In this document: one piece after another, positions 25,223 through 34,137 of the stretch
Numbering within the stretch: the first letter of the stretch is position 1
Layout of the letters: every line of letters starts with the position of its first letter
Origin: Rhodocyclales bacterium
Lineage (GTDB): Bacteria; Pseudomonadota; Gammaproteobacteria; Burkholderiales; Rhodocyclaceae
Reading direction: 5' to 3'
NCBI GenBank assembly: GCA_016235025.1
Contig: JACRMV010000006.1
Span: forward strand, 62,001-126,000
DNA: 64,000 nt
Position numbers and translations under genes: made by a program
Notes under the pieces: generated by a model
Databases searched by the model: none
What the model was told of the DNA's origin: nothing
What the model saw: the letters and a program-made list of their open reading frames with translations, nothing else

Positions 25223-27334
25223 ATGAAACTCCACCGTTTCTCCCGTCGCCCTCTGGCGCTGCTGCTGTCCGCTGCGTTCCCAACCCTTTCCGCCTTCCCC
25301 GCTTCGGCTGAAGAAATCCTGCGTGCCGACTCGGTCGTCGTCACGGCCACCCGCACCGAGCAATCGGCCTTCGACCTGCCGGTGTCGATCGACAGCGTCA
25401 ATCAGGCGCAGTTGCAGGACGGGCAGTTACAGGTCAATCTATCCGAATCGCTCGCCCGCATCCCGGGTATCAACGTTCAAAACCGGCAGAACTACGCCCA
25501 GGATTTGCAGATTTCCTCGCGTGGTTTCGGTGCCCGCGCCAGCTTCGGCGTGCGCGGCCTGCGCCTTTACGCCGATGGCATTCCGGCGACGATGCCCGAC
25601 GGCCAGGGCCAGGTTTCGCATTTCGACCTCGGCTCCGCCGCCCGCGTCGAAGTCATGCGCGGTCCGTTCTCATCGCTCTACGGCAACTCTTCCGGTGGCG
25701 TGATTTCGCTATTTACCGAAGACGGCGCACCGGGCGCAACGGTCACGCCCAATGTCACCTTTGGCAGCGACGGCACGCAGCGCATCGGCACCAAGCTCGC
25801 GGGCGACACCGGCAAACTGAACTACGTCGCCGATATTTCATCCTTCCGCACCGACGGCTACCGCGACCACAGCGCCGCCAAGCGCGACACGCTGAACGGC
25901 AAGTTCAAATGGGCGCTGGATGCCGACTCGAAGCTGACGCTGGTGGTGAATGCGATCGATATACCCAATGCCGATGACCCGCTGGGGCTGACCCGCGCAC
26001 AGTTCGAGGCCAACCCGCGTCAGGCAGGAACCAATGCCCTGGCTTTCAACACGCGCAAGAACCTCGCCCAGCATCAGCTCGGCGCCGCCTATGAGCGAAA
26101 ACTCGGCGCTGGCGATACGGTGAATATGATGGTCTATGGCGGCCGGCGCGACACCACCGCGTTCCAGTCGATTCCCACCGGACCGCAGGCAGCCCCCACC
26201 CATCCCGGTGGCGTGATCGACCTGGTGCGTGACTATTGGGGCGTCGATGCCCACTGGACGCATCGCGGCGAACTGGCCGGCGCACCGCTGACGGCCACCG
26301 TTGGGATCAACTACGACAATCTCGACGAAGCGCGCAAGGGCTTCCAGAATTTCATCGGTTCCCAGCTCGGCGTCATGGGCGCCCTGCGTCGCGACGAAGA
26401 CAACCACATTTTCAACTTCGACCAGTACGCACAGCTGCAGTGGGAACCCTCCGAGCGCTGGCTCGTGCTCGCCGGCCTGCGCAACAGCCAGGTCAAGCTC
26501 AGCTCGAAAGACAAATACATCGTCGCCGGCAACGGCGATGACAGCGGCGCCACCGATTTTTCCGCGACCACGCCGGTGCTCGGCCTCACCTGGCGGGCGA
26601 GTCCGGCATTGAATATCTATGCGTCCTACGGGCAGGGTTTCGAGACGCCGACCATGAATGAGCTGTCCTACCGGCCGGACGGCACGCCCGGCCTCAATTT
26701 CGCGCTGCGGCCGGCGAAAAGCGACAACTACGAAATCGGCCTCAAGGCCCTGCTCGGCCAGGCTACCCAGCTCAACCTCGCCGTGTTCGACGTGCGCACC
26801 GAAGACGAAATCGTCGTTGCCACCAGTTCAGGCGGCCGCACCACCTTCATGAACGGCGGTCACACCCGCCGCAGCGGCCTCGAAGCCAGCCTCGCCACGC
26901 GCTGGGACACGGGCTTTGGCCTGGCGGCCGCCTACACCTATTTGAACGCCCGCTACAAAGATACGATCGGAGGAACCAACATCCTTGCCGGCAACGCCAT
27001 TCCCGGCATTCCGCGTCAGTCGGCTTTCGTCGAAGGCTCATGGCAGCACAAGCCCAGCGGGTTCAACTCCGCACTGGAACTGCGTCATGTAGCCAGGGTG
27101 TATGTCAATGACGCCAATTCGGATGCCGCACCGGCCTACACCATCGCCAGCCTGCGCTTCGGTTTCGAGCAAAACAGCGCCGGCTGGAAACTGAAGGAGT
27201 TTGTCCGCATCGACAACCTGACCGACAAGAAATATGCCGGTTCGGTGATCGTCAATGAAGGCCGGTCACGCTTCTTCGAACCCGCGCCCGGCCGCACCTG
27301 GCTGGCCGGCATCTCGGCCGCCTACCGCTTTTGA
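25223..27334 (+). CDS. pqqU: TonB-dependent PQQ receptor, PqqU/YncD-like
   Basis: 703 aa outer-membrane receptor with a signal peptide. It matches E. coli YncD (PqqU) along its length: NLSESLARIPGINVQNRQNYAQDLQ, RGFGARASFGVRGLRLYADG, IPATMPDGQGQ, then GFETPTMNELSYRPDG and the end PGRTWLAGISAAYRF. PqqU imports the cofactor PQQ at trace levels. Plug domain about 30-160, then a 22-strand barrel. The loop of YERKLGAGDTVNMM carries repeat copy 10 where E. coli has an unrelated segment. ATG 25223. The neighbouring quinoprotein genes fit PQQ uptake. Confidence 0.85.
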   Translation: MKLHRFSRRPLALLLSAAFPTLSAFPASAEEILRADSVVVTATRTEQSAFDLPVSIDSVNQAQLQDGQLQVNLSESLARIPGINVQNRQNYAQDLQISSRGFGARASFGVRGLRLYADGIPATMPDGQGQVSHFDLGSAARVEVMRGPFSSLYGNSSGGVISLFTEDGAPGATVTPNVTFGSDGTQRIGTKLAGDTGKLNYVADISSFRTDGYRDHSAAKRDTLNGKFKWALDADSKLTLVVNAIDIPNADDPLGLTRAQFEANPRQAGTNALAFNTRKNLAQHQLGAAYERKLGAGDTVNMMVYGGRRDTTAFQSIPTGPQAAPTHPGGVIDLVRDYWGVDAHWTHRGELAGAPLTATVGINYDNLDEARKGFQNFIGSQLGVMGALRRDEDNHIFNFDQYAQLQWEPSERWLVLAGLRNSQVKLSSKDKYIVAGNGDDSGATDFSATTPVLGLTWRASPALNIYASYGQGFETPTMNELSYRPDGTPGLNFALRPAKSDNYEIGLKALLGQATQLNLAVFDVRTEDEIVVATSSGGRTTFMNGGHTRRSGLEASLATRWDTGFGLAAAYTYLNARYKDTIGGTNILAGNAIPGIPRQSAFVEGSWQHKPSGFNSALELRHVARVYVNDANSDAAPAYTIASLRFGFEQNSAGWKLKEFVRIDNLTDKKYAGSVIVNEGRSRFFEPAPGRTWLAGISAAYRF
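26098..26122 (+). repeat. Dispersed 25-bp repeat, copy 10 (in pqqU)
   Basis: AAAACTCGGCGCTGG + CGATACGGTG, read KLGAGDTV in the PqqU-like barrel. Confidence 0.85.
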
Positions 27335-27365
27335 TGGGCTTTTAATAAAACGCTAATTGTCGTAT

Positions 27366-27393
27366 CCTTGCGGCAAACAACATTGCCGCAAGG
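27366..27393 (+). promoter_or_regulatory. Perfect hairpin overlapping the ribosome site of the SoxYZ-like gene
   Basis: CCTTGCGGCAA, loop ACAACA, TTGCCGCAAGG: an 11-bp perfect stem. Its right arm ends in AAGG, the first bases of the AAGGAGAG Shine-Dalgarno for ATG 27404. No T-run follows, so it is not a standard terminator. It could mask translation initiation or be a regulator binding site. Confidence 0.6.
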
Positions 27394-27403
27394 AGAGAGA
27401 CAC

Positions 27404-28162
27404 ATGCGCAGACTGCACTGCCTGCTGGCCGCAGCGCTCATGCTGCCGGTGCTGGCGCTGGCCGAGGCAGGCGACGATCCGCTGGGCTCGCCGGCCTGGC
27501 TCGACCTGAAACCCTCGTTTGTCGGCAACGCGCGCGTCGTCTTCGATGACCGTGTCAAGGTCAGCGGCCCGAAAATCGCCGAGGATTCGCTGAATGTCCC
27601 GGTCGGGGTCAGGATCGAGGGCCTGCCCGATATCGAACGGGTGCTGGTCGTGGCCGATCTGAACCCGATTACCAAAGTGCTCGAGTTCTCGCCGAGGGGC
27701 GCCCTGCCCGCACTTTATTTCCGCATGAAATTGCAGCAGGCCAGCCCGATACGTGCGCTGGCGCTGACCAAAGACGGCATCTGGCATGCCGGAGGGATTT
27801 GGATCGACGCGGCCGGCGGTGGCTGCACCGCGCCCAGCATCGGACGCAGCAACGCCAACTGGACCGCAACGCTGAACACCGTGCAGGCCCAGGCCTGGGA
27901 GAACGACCAGCAAAGCCGGCTCAAGCTGAAGATCATGCACCCGATGGACACCGGTCTCGCGCCCGGCATTCCGGCGTTCTATATTGAAAAGTTGTCCCTG
28001 CGCGACGCCAGGGGACACGAATGGATGATGCTGAAGACCTTCGAACCGGTGAGCGAAAATCCGGTGTTCTCCTTTGATTTCGTGGGACGCACGCCGCCGG
28101 GATTGGTGCTGTCCGGCCATGACAACAACGGCAATCTGATCCATGCGAAGGTGGCCAAATGA
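27404..28162 (+). CDS. Quinoprotein-associated SoxYZ-like carrier protein
   Basis: 252 aa with a signal peptide. The N-terminal half resembles SoxY and holds a carrier-type Cys in AAGGGCTAPS (Cys141), equivalent to the GGCGG swinging arm. The C-terminal half resembles SoxZ (KIMHPMDTGL, IPAFYIEKL, PVFSFDF). This SoxY-SoxZ fusion type is known beside PQQ dehydrogenases. Its function is undetermined; a thiol carrier for an oxidised product or relay has been suggested by context. Strong ribosome site AAGGAGAGAG. The 3' end overlaps the next gene by ATGA. Confidence 0.83.
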   Translation: MRRLHCLLAAALMLPVLALAEAGDDPLGSPAWLDLKPSFVGNARVVFDDRVKVSGPKIAEDSLNVPVGVRIEGLPDIERVLVVADLNPITKVLEFSPRGALPALYFRMKLQQASPIRALALTKDGIWHAGGIWIDAAGGGCTAPSIGRSNANWTATLNTVQAQAWENDQQSRLKLKIMHPMDTGLAPGIPAFYIEKLSLRDARGHEWMMLKTFEPVSENPVFSFDFVGRTPPGLVLSGHDNNGNLIHAKVAK

Positions 28163-29094
28163 AGCTGCGAACCGCTCTCCTGCTCCTCGTTTTCTGGCTG
28201 CCGCTGGGAGCCTTGGCCGAAAGCTTCGACTATCGCTTAAGCCCCTACCGGGTTGCCGATGACAGCTATGTCTTCATCGGCAAGACTGAAGATTTCACAC
28301 CGGCCAATGGGGGCAATATCGTCAACACCGCCTTCATCGTCACCCGTGACGGCGTCGTTGTAATCGATACGGGTTCGACGCGCCGCTATGGCGAACAGAT
28401 GCGGCAGGCCATCGCCAAGGTCACACCCAAGCCGATCATCAAGGTATTCAACACCCATCACCATCCCGACCACTTCCTCGGCAACCAGGCCTTCAAGGAT
28501 GTTCCGATCCTGGCGCTGCCGGCCACCATCGCCGGCGAGCAGGCCGAAGGCGATGCGTTCGCCAACAATGTTTATCGCATGGCCGGTGATTGGGCACTGG
28601 GCACCGAGCCCTTTCCGGCCAACCAAGCTGTACAGCCGGGGCACATGACCGTTGGCGGGCATGACCTCGAAATCATCGGCTGGGGCGGCCATACCGCCGC
28701 CGACATGGTGATTTTCGATCACACCACCGGGGTGCTGTTCGCCGCCGACCTGGTGTTTTACAACCGCGCCGCGACAACCCCGCATGCCGTGCTGGCCAAC
28801 TGGTTCGCCAGCCTGGACCGCATCCAGAAAATTCCCTTCAAGGTCATGGTCCCCGGCCATGGCTTGCCGGTGATGGATAATCGCGCCATTGATCAGACCC
28901 GCAACTACCTGCACTGGCTTGATCGCACCTTGCGCGACGCTGCCAGGAATGGCGCCGAAATGACCGAGGTGCTGGCGCGGCCGATACCCGCAGAGTTCTC
29001 GGAGATTGCGTTGGTGGCGAGTGAATACTCCCGCTCCATTGCCCATCTCTACCGCAGTTACGAGGCTGAAACACTCGCACCCGCCAGCCATTAA
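28159..29094 (+). CDS. Quinoprotein relay system zinc metallohydrolase 1
   Basis: 311 aa, signal peptide, MBL fold with the complete metal site: THHHPDHFLGN (His100, His102, Asp104, His105), GWGGHTAADMVIF, FAADLVFYN, VPGHGLPV. VFIGKTEDFTPANGGNIVNTAFIVT is the group's N-terminal hallmark. It presumably hydrolyses something carried by the SoxYZ-like protein encoded just upstream (4-bp overlap), by analogy with SoxH. Contrast with the degenerate paralogue at 22168. Confidence 0.85.
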   Translation: MKLRTALLLLVFWLPLGALAESFDYRLSPYRVADDSYVFIGKTEDFTPANGGNIVNTAFIVTRDGVVVIDTGSTRRYGEQMRQAIAKVTPKPIIKVFNTHHHPDHFLGNQAFKDVPILALPATIAGEQAEGDAFANNVYRMAGDWALGTEPFPANQAVQPGHMTVGGHDLEIIGWGGHTAADMVIFDHTTGVLFAADLVFYNRAATTPHAVLANWFASLDRIQKIPFKVMVPGHGLPVMDNRAIDQTRNYLHWLDRTLRDAARNGAEMTEVLARPIPAEFSEIALVASEYSRSIAHLYRSYEAETLAPASH

Positions 29095-29285
29095 AGTAAA
29101 TATGTTGAAACCAGGGCATCTTGTTTTTTGCTTTCTGCTCTGGTAGATTTCCAGCAGGATTTTTTCCTGAATTGCGTAGCTTGTTTTCCTGATTTTCCGT
29201 AGCGGTTGTTGTATTGAGCGTTTCGCGAATCTAATTGCAGTCGTTCGACGAAATTCACAGAAATCAAAATAGAGGAGTTACCCAG
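29095..29285 (+). promoter_or_regulatory. AT-rich leader/promoter region of the PQQ dehydrogenase
   Basis: A 191-bp gap much richer in A+T than its surroundings, with T-runs (TTGTTTTTTGC, ATTTTTTCC). It separates the dehydrogenase from the upstream operon, implying its own promoter and a long leader. I cannot place the -35/-10 boxes with confidence. AGGAG precedes ATG 29286 by nine bases. Confidence 0.4.
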
Positions 29286-31049
29286 ATGAAACGTACCTTG
29301 ACGTCCGTATTGGTCGCCAGCGCATTGCTGAGCCTGTCCGCCACTTCGGCGCTGGCCAAAGTCACCGACAAAGACATTGAAAATGACGCAACAACCCCCG
29401 GCGATGTGGTTTCCTGGGGTGTAGGCACGCGTGGCCAACGCTACAGCACCTCGACCCAGATCAACACCAAAACTGTCAAGGATCTGGTCCCGGCATGGTC
29501 GTTCTCCTTCGGCGGCGAAAAACAGCGTGGCCAGGAGTCACAGCCCGTTGTCAGCAACGGCAAGATGTTCGTCACCGGTTCCTACTCCCGCGTCTTCGCC
29601 CTGGATGCCAAGACCGGTCACAAGCTGTGGCAATACGAGCATCGTCTGCCCGACGGCATCATGCCCTGCTGCGACGTGGTCAACCGCGGCGGCGCGCTGT
29701 ATGACAACCTGTTCATTTTCGCCACCCTGGACGCACAACTGGTCGCCCTTGATCAGGACACCGGCAAGGTGGTATGGAAGGAAAAGCTTGGTGACTATGC
29801 TGCCGGCTATTCCGCAACGGCGGCCCCGATCATTGCCAAAGGCATGGTACTGACCGGTGTTTCCGGCGGTGAGTTCGGTATCGTTGGCCGCGTCGATGCA
29901 CGCGACGCCAAGACCGGAAAGCTGGTATGGACCCGTCCGGTGGTCGAAGGTCACATGGGCTACAAGTATGTCGATGGCAAGCCGGTGGAGAATGGCATCA
30001 GCGGTACGCTCAACGCCACCTGGCCTGGCGAGTTGTGGAAGACCGGCGGCGCGGCCACCTGGCTCGGTGGCACCTACGATCCCGATACCGGCTTGGCCTA
30101 TTTCGGCACCGGCAACCCGGCGCCGTGGAACAGCCATCTGCGCCCTGGCGACAACCTGTTCTCCTGCTCCACTGTCGCCATTGATGTCGCCACCGGCAAG
30201 ATCGTCTGGCATTTCCAGAGCACCCCGAACGATGGCTGGGACTTCGACGGTGTAAACGAGTTCATCACCTACAAAACCAAGGATGGCAAGATCCTCGGCG
30301 GCAAGGCCGACCGCAATGGCTTCTTCTATGTGCTGGACGCCAAAACAGGCAAATTCCAGAATGGCTTCCCCTTCGTCAAGAAGCAAACCTGGGCCACCGG
30401 CCTGACCGCTGACGGCAGGCCGAAGTTTATCCCCGAGGGCCGCCCGGGCGACCCGGCCAAGAGCGCCGATGGCAAGAAGGGTAATTCGGTGTTTGCGGCG
30501 CCCTCCTTCCTCGGTGGCAAGAACCAGATGCCGATGGCTTACAGCCCGGACACTGGTTACTTCTATGTGCCAGCGAACGAGTGGGGCATGGAAATCTGGC
30601 ACGAGCCGATCACCTACAAGAAAGGCGCAGCCTACCTGGGTGCCGGCTTTACCATCAAGACGCTTGATCCGAAGGACATTGGCGGCAACTACATCGGCGC
30701 CCTGCGTGCCGTTGATCCCAAGACCGGCAAGATCGTCTGGGAAGTTCAGAACAATGCCCCGCTGTGGGGTGGCGTCCTGACAACCAAGGGCGGCCTGGTG
30801 TTCTGGGGTACCCCGGAAGGTTTCCTGAAAGCGGCCGATGCCAAGACCGGCAAGGTGCTCTGGGAATTCCAGACCGGCACCGGCGTGGTTGCTCCTCCGA
30901 TTGCCTGGGAACAGGATGGCGAAGAGTACATCGGCGTTGCCACCGGTTGGGGTGGCGCAGTTCCGTTGTGGGGCGGCGAGGTGGCAAAGAAGGTCAACAT
31001 GCTGAACCAGGGTGGTTCGATGTGGGTCTTCAAGCTGCACAAGCACTAA
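29286..31049 (+). CDS. PQQ-dependent alcohol dehydrogenase, predicted lanthanide type
   Basis: 587 aa periplasmic quinoprotein, eight-bladed propeller, signal peptide to about residue 24. The vicinal disulfide Cys128-Cys129 (MPCCDVV) caps PQQ. Metal ligands Glu196 (GGEFG) and Asn277 (GTGNPAPWN). Catalytic Asp319 in [10 protein letters not shown] is followed two residues later by Asp321, the extra Asp that marks lanthanide-dependent XoxF and PedH/ExaF enzymes; calcium enzymes have Ala, Ser or Thr. It oxidises primary alcohols or aldehydes and passes electrons to a cytochrome c (PedF-like, 36059). The exact substrate cannot be told. Confidence 0.88.
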   Translation: MKRTLTSVLVASALLSLSATSALAKVTDKDIENDATTPGDVVSWGVGTRGQRYSTSTQINTKTVKDLVPAWSFSFGGEKQRGQESQPVVSNGKMFVTGSYSRVFALDAKTGHKLWQYEHRLPDGIMPCCDVVNRGGALYDNLFIFATLDAQLVALDQDTGKVVWKEKLGDYAAGYSATAAPIIAKGMVLTGVSGGEFGIVGRVDARDAKTGKLVWTRPVVEGHMGYKYVDGKPVENGISGTLNATWPGELWKTGGAATWLGGTYDPDTGLAYFGTGNPAPWNSHLRPGDNLFSCSTVAIDVATGKIVWHFQSTPNDGWDFDGVNEFITYKTKDGKILGGKADRNGFFYVLDAKTGKFQNGFPFVKKQTWATGLTADGRPKFIPEGRPGDPAKSADGKKGNSVFAAPSFLGGKNQMPMAYSPDTGYFYVPANEWGMEIWHEPITYKKGAAYLGAGFTIKTLDPKDIGGNYIGALRAVDPKTGKIVWEVQNNAPLWGGVLTTKGGLVFWGTPEGFLKAADAKTGKVLWEFQTGTGVVAPPIAWEQDGEEYIGVATGWGGAVPLWGGEVAKKVNMLNQGGSMWVFKLHKH

Positions 31050-31082
31050 GCATCCTCACTGGCCCGGAGCAATCCGGGTCAG

Positions 31083-31118
31083 CAATAAAAAGCCGGCATC
31101 AAGCCGGCTTTTTTATTG
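31083..31118 (+). terminator. Rho-independent terminator after the PQQ dehydrogenase
   Basis: AAAAAGCCGGC, loop ATCAA, GCCGGCTTTTTT: 7-bp GC stem with flanking A and T tracts, so it could act on both strands (yceI is convergent). Confidence 0.88.
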
Positions 31119-31133
31119 CTTCAACAACCTGAT

Positions 31134-31158
31134 CGGCGTACCACCAGCGCCGGCTTTT
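31134..31158 (-). repeat. Dispersed 25-bp repeat, copy 11 (intergenic)
   Basis: Minus strand AAAAGCCGGCGCTGG + TGGTACGCCG, between the terminator and the stop codon of the YceI gene. Confidence 0.78.
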
Positions 31159-31163
31159 CGTGC

Positions 31164-31727
31164 TCACGAATCCTTGATCGCTTCCACCGCGATCATTATC
31201 TTGATCTCATCGCCGATGCCCGGCGCACCGTAGGTCATGCCGAAGTCAGAGCGTCGCAGCGTGGTTTCAAGATTGGTTCCGCACAACTCGCGAGGCAGTA
31301 CCGGATGCTTCGCACACTTCACCCGCGTCATCTCGAGCGTGACAGGACGCGTAACGCCAAGCAGGGTCAGTTCGCCTTCGACTCGGCCCGCCTGGCCGGA
31401 TGCAACATGGAAGCGCGGTGCGACAAAGTGCAATGTCGGGAAGCGCTCCACATTGAAAAATCGCTCGCCGCGCATGTGCTTGTTCCACTCCTCCAACCCC
31501 ATGTCGATCGAAGCCGCATCGATGGTGACATCGACCGAACCTTGCTGGCGCCCGTGATCGAGTTCCAGCTTGCCGCTGGTCTTGCTGAAACGGCCACGCT
31601 GAATGGTGAAGCCATAATGATCAACCTCGAAGACAGGATAGGTGTGGCGACCATCGATGGTGTAGGTCTCGGCATGCACCACCGTCGTTAAGGAAATCAG
31701 GGCGAGAAGCAGAAGGCTGGGTTTCAT
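31164..31727 (-). CDS. Periplasmic YceI-family protein (second copy)
   Basis: 187 aa, signal peptide (MKPSLLLLALISLTTVVHA), typical YceI order: YTIDGRHTYPVFEVDHYGFTIQRGRFSK, ASIDMGLEEWNKHMRGERFF, ERFPTLHFV, LLGVTRPVTLEM, TLRRSDFGMTYGAPGIGDEI. Closer to canonical E. coli YceI than the paralogue at 21566. Binds lipid or quinone-like ligands in the family. Probably co-transcribed after the TonB receptor gene, whose stop is 12 bp upstream. Confidence 0.9.
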   Translation of the reverse strand: MKPSLLLLALISLTTVVHAETYTIDGRHTYPVFEVDHYGFTIQRGRFSKTSGKLELDHGRQQGSVDVTIDAASIDMGLEEWNKHMRGERFFNVERFPTLHFVAPRFHVASGQAGRVEGELTLLGVTRPVTLEMTRVKCAKHPVLPRELCGTNLETTLRRSDFGMTYGAPGIGDEIKIMIAVEAIKDS

Positions 31728-31738
31728 GGTTTGTCAGT

Positions 31739-34045
31739 TCATATTTTCAGGCGAAGACCGAAATATACCGCTCTTGGAGCGCCCGGTGCAGTGAAGGTTT
31801 CATGCGTCCAGGCAGACGAACTGGTCTGAAAGCTTCCGTTCGTATCGAACGGGTTCGCCCCCAGCGCACCGGCGCTGGCGTAATGCCGATCAAACACATT
31901 GTTCACTTTGACTGTGGCCTCCCAGCCACGGTCAAGTCTCACCCGTGCGCCGAGATTGAGCACACCGTAAGCTGCAACTTCTCCGCTGCCAAGAAAACTG
32001 CCTCCTGCCCGATGCGCATTGTTTTCGTTGCCACGCACATACTGCCGCGAAAAAGCTACGGCGTCGGCGCTCAGCCGCCAGCGATCATTGAGGCTGTACT
32101 CCGCGCCCAGCTTCAGGCTGTGCAGCGGGATACCCGGCAGGCGATTGCCGGACTGGATACGGATTTCATCCGCCGCGCATTGCGGGTCAGTCCCGCTTGA
32201 GCTGTTGTTTGGCGACAGCAGACAAGCGGCCGAGCGGTAGGCGGCCTTGACGTAGCTGTAGCCCGCACGCCATTCGATATTGCCGGTGCGCGCCGACGCA
32301 TCCAGTTGGAGGCCTTCGCGCCGGGTGCGGCCAACGTTGCTGAAATAACCCTGGCTGGTGGACGTGCCGACAAAAAGAATATCGTCACGATTGTCGGCAG
32401 TGAACGCCGCCGCATTCCATTTCCATGGCCCGCTCTGCCCGCGCAAACCTGCTTCCAGGGTGCGGGTCACGACTTGTTTCAGAAAAGGGTCGGATTGCAT
32501 CGCATTCGGCAGCGAACACGGATTGGCCGGATCGGCGCAGGCAAGCTCGATCGGACTCGGCGTCCGGTTGCCCTGGCCCATGCTGGCAAATGCCGTCACT
32601 GCAGGACTGAGCTGCCAGGTCACACCCAGTGAAGGATTGAGCTTGGTGTAGGTGAAATCACCATCGAGATTGGGCGAAACACCCGGGTTAAGCTGATCGA
32701 CGGTAGTCACGCGCGTATGGTTGTAGCGCAGCGAGGTTGTAATCGCCAGATGCTGCGATGGTTTATATGTATCAGTGGCAAAAACGCTCCAAGTGCGCGT
32801 CGTGCCAATCAGCTGGTTGTCCAGTGTTTCGCCACCACCGTTAATGACTCCGCGCTGGGCATCGAAAATACCTTCTTCGGTAGTCTGGGAAAACGAAGTG
32901 CGACTCGCATCCGCTGTGACGCCAAAAGCAACGTGATTGTTGTCATCCTGCCGCGACCACTGCAGCGCCCCGCCCCAGCTGCGCTGAAGGCTGCGCGTGC
33001 GGTTGTTGGCGGCAGTCTCGTCATCGAAGCCGAGGCCGCCATTTGCGCCGATATCACCATCATTTGCACTCCCCTCGAACTCATCATTGACATCACCATT
33101 CAAGGTCTGCGTCCGGTTGCGACGGTGGTAGACAAGGGCCGACAAGCGTGATTTTTCGTCGAGCCAGTAGCCAGCATTCAAACTCACGAGATCGAGACGG
33201 TTTTTGGTATTGTCGGGTTTGGTAAAGATGCTCTCACGCCGCATTTGCAATATCGAGTCCGGTAACAAGCCATTGCCGGTGAGATCGGTATCCGCATGCG
33301 TCCAGGCCAGATCCATTTCGAGCGGGCCGTTACGGTGCGAGAGCTTGCCGAAAAACTGATCCACTTTCGAGGGCGAGAAATCGCGCCAGCCATCATCGCG
33401 GAACGCTGTGCCGGCAAGATAAACACCCAGCTCGCCGACCTTGCCCGAAAAGTCGGCGCTGGCGCTACGGCGACCGAAGCTGCCAAGTTCGGCCTCCAGC
33501 GTCGCACCGCGTTGCGTCAGCCCGCTCTTGGTATGAATCGACAGCGCCCCGCCCAGCGTATTCAGACCAAACAGCGGGTTGGAGCCGGGGATCAGGTCGA
33601 TGCCGGAAATCGCCATGCGCGGAATCAAATCCCAATTGACGACATCGCCGAACGGCTCGTTGATGCGCACTCCATCCTGATACACCGACAAGCCCTGCGG
33701 CGTGCCGAGCAAGGGGCTGGCCGTAAAACCGCGGTAATTCACATCGGCCTGGAACGTGTTGCCCTGGATTTCGTTGACCGTCACGCCATTGAGCCGGCCA
33801 TTCAGCAATTCCGGCAAGGTGGCAGAACCGCCTTCTTGCAGAGCGCGCCGGTCGAGCGACTGCACACTCGCCGGAATTTCGTTGCGCGGCTGTTCCAGAC
33901 CGCGCACCGGAGAAATGCCAACCACTTCAATGACCGGCAATTCCGGCACCGTTTCGGTTTCTCCCTCAGCCCGGGCAAGTGCCGGATAAAAAGTGGCAGC
34001 AACGGCGAGGACAAGAAGGTTGCGGGGAAAAGAAAGAAGGGACAT
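31739..34045 (-). CDS. TonB-dependent outer-membrane receptor (ligand unknown)
   Basis: 768 aa. Signal peptide, plug domain (about 30-160: IPASVQSLDRRAL, NYRGFTASPLLGTPQGLSVYQDGVRINEPFGD), then a barrel ending in FGLRLKI. Belongs to the receptor group with the SPLLGTPQGLSVYQDGVR plug motif. Lying beside a predicted lanthanide-dependent dehydrogenase, it might import a lanthanide chelate (compare LutH/LanA); that is inference from position only. ATG at 34045. Confidence 0.82.
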   Translation of the reverse strand: MSLLSFPRNLLVLAVAATFYPALARAEGETETVPELPVIEVVGISPVRGLEQPRNEIPASVQSLDRRALQEGGSATLPELLNGRLNGVTVNEIQGNTFQADVNYRGFTASPLLGTPQGLSVYQDGVRINEPFGDVVNWDLIPRMAISGIDLIPGSNPLFGLNTLGGALSIHTKSGLTQRGATLEAELGSFGRRSASADFSGKVGELGVYLAGTAFRDDGWRDFSPSKVDQFFGKLSHRNGPLEMDLAWTHADTDLTGNGLLPDSILQMRRESIFTKPDNTKNRLDLVSLNAGYWLDEKSRLSALVYHRRNRTQTLNGDVNDEFEGSANDGDIGANGGLGFDDETAANNRTRSLQRSWGGALQWSRQDDNNHVAFGVTADASRTSFSQTTEEGIFDAQRGVINGGGETLDNQLIGTTRTWSVFATDTYKPSQHLAITTSLRYNHTRVTTVDQLNPGVSPNLDGDFTYTKLNPSLGVTWQLSPAVTAFASMGQGNRTPSPIELACADPANPCSLPNAMQSDPFLKQVVTRTLEAGLRGQSGPWKWNAAAFTADNRDDILFVGTSTSQGYFSNVGRTRREGLQLDASARTGNIEWRAGYSYVKAAYRSAACLLSPNNSSSGTDPQCAADEIRIQSGNRLPGIPLHSLKLGAEYSLNDRWRLSADAVAFSRQYVRGNENNAHRAGGSFLGSGEVAAYGVLNLGARVRLDRGWEATVKVNNVFDRHYASAGALGANPFDTNGSFQTSSSAWTHETFTAPGAPRAVYFGLRLKI
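33448..33472 (+). repeat. Dispersed 25-bp repeat, copy 12 (antisense in TonB receptor)
   Basis: AAAAGTCGGCGCTGG + CGCTACGGCG on the strand opposite the gene, which reads RRSASADFS through it. Confidence 0.87.
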
Positions 34046-34137
34046 GCACAGGCTCCGTTACGAAAGGAAAGCTCCGGCGAGTATCGCGTCTGGCGCGAAA
34101 ACCGAAAAGGGAATTTTTCCCGAGCCCCTTGCCTGCC

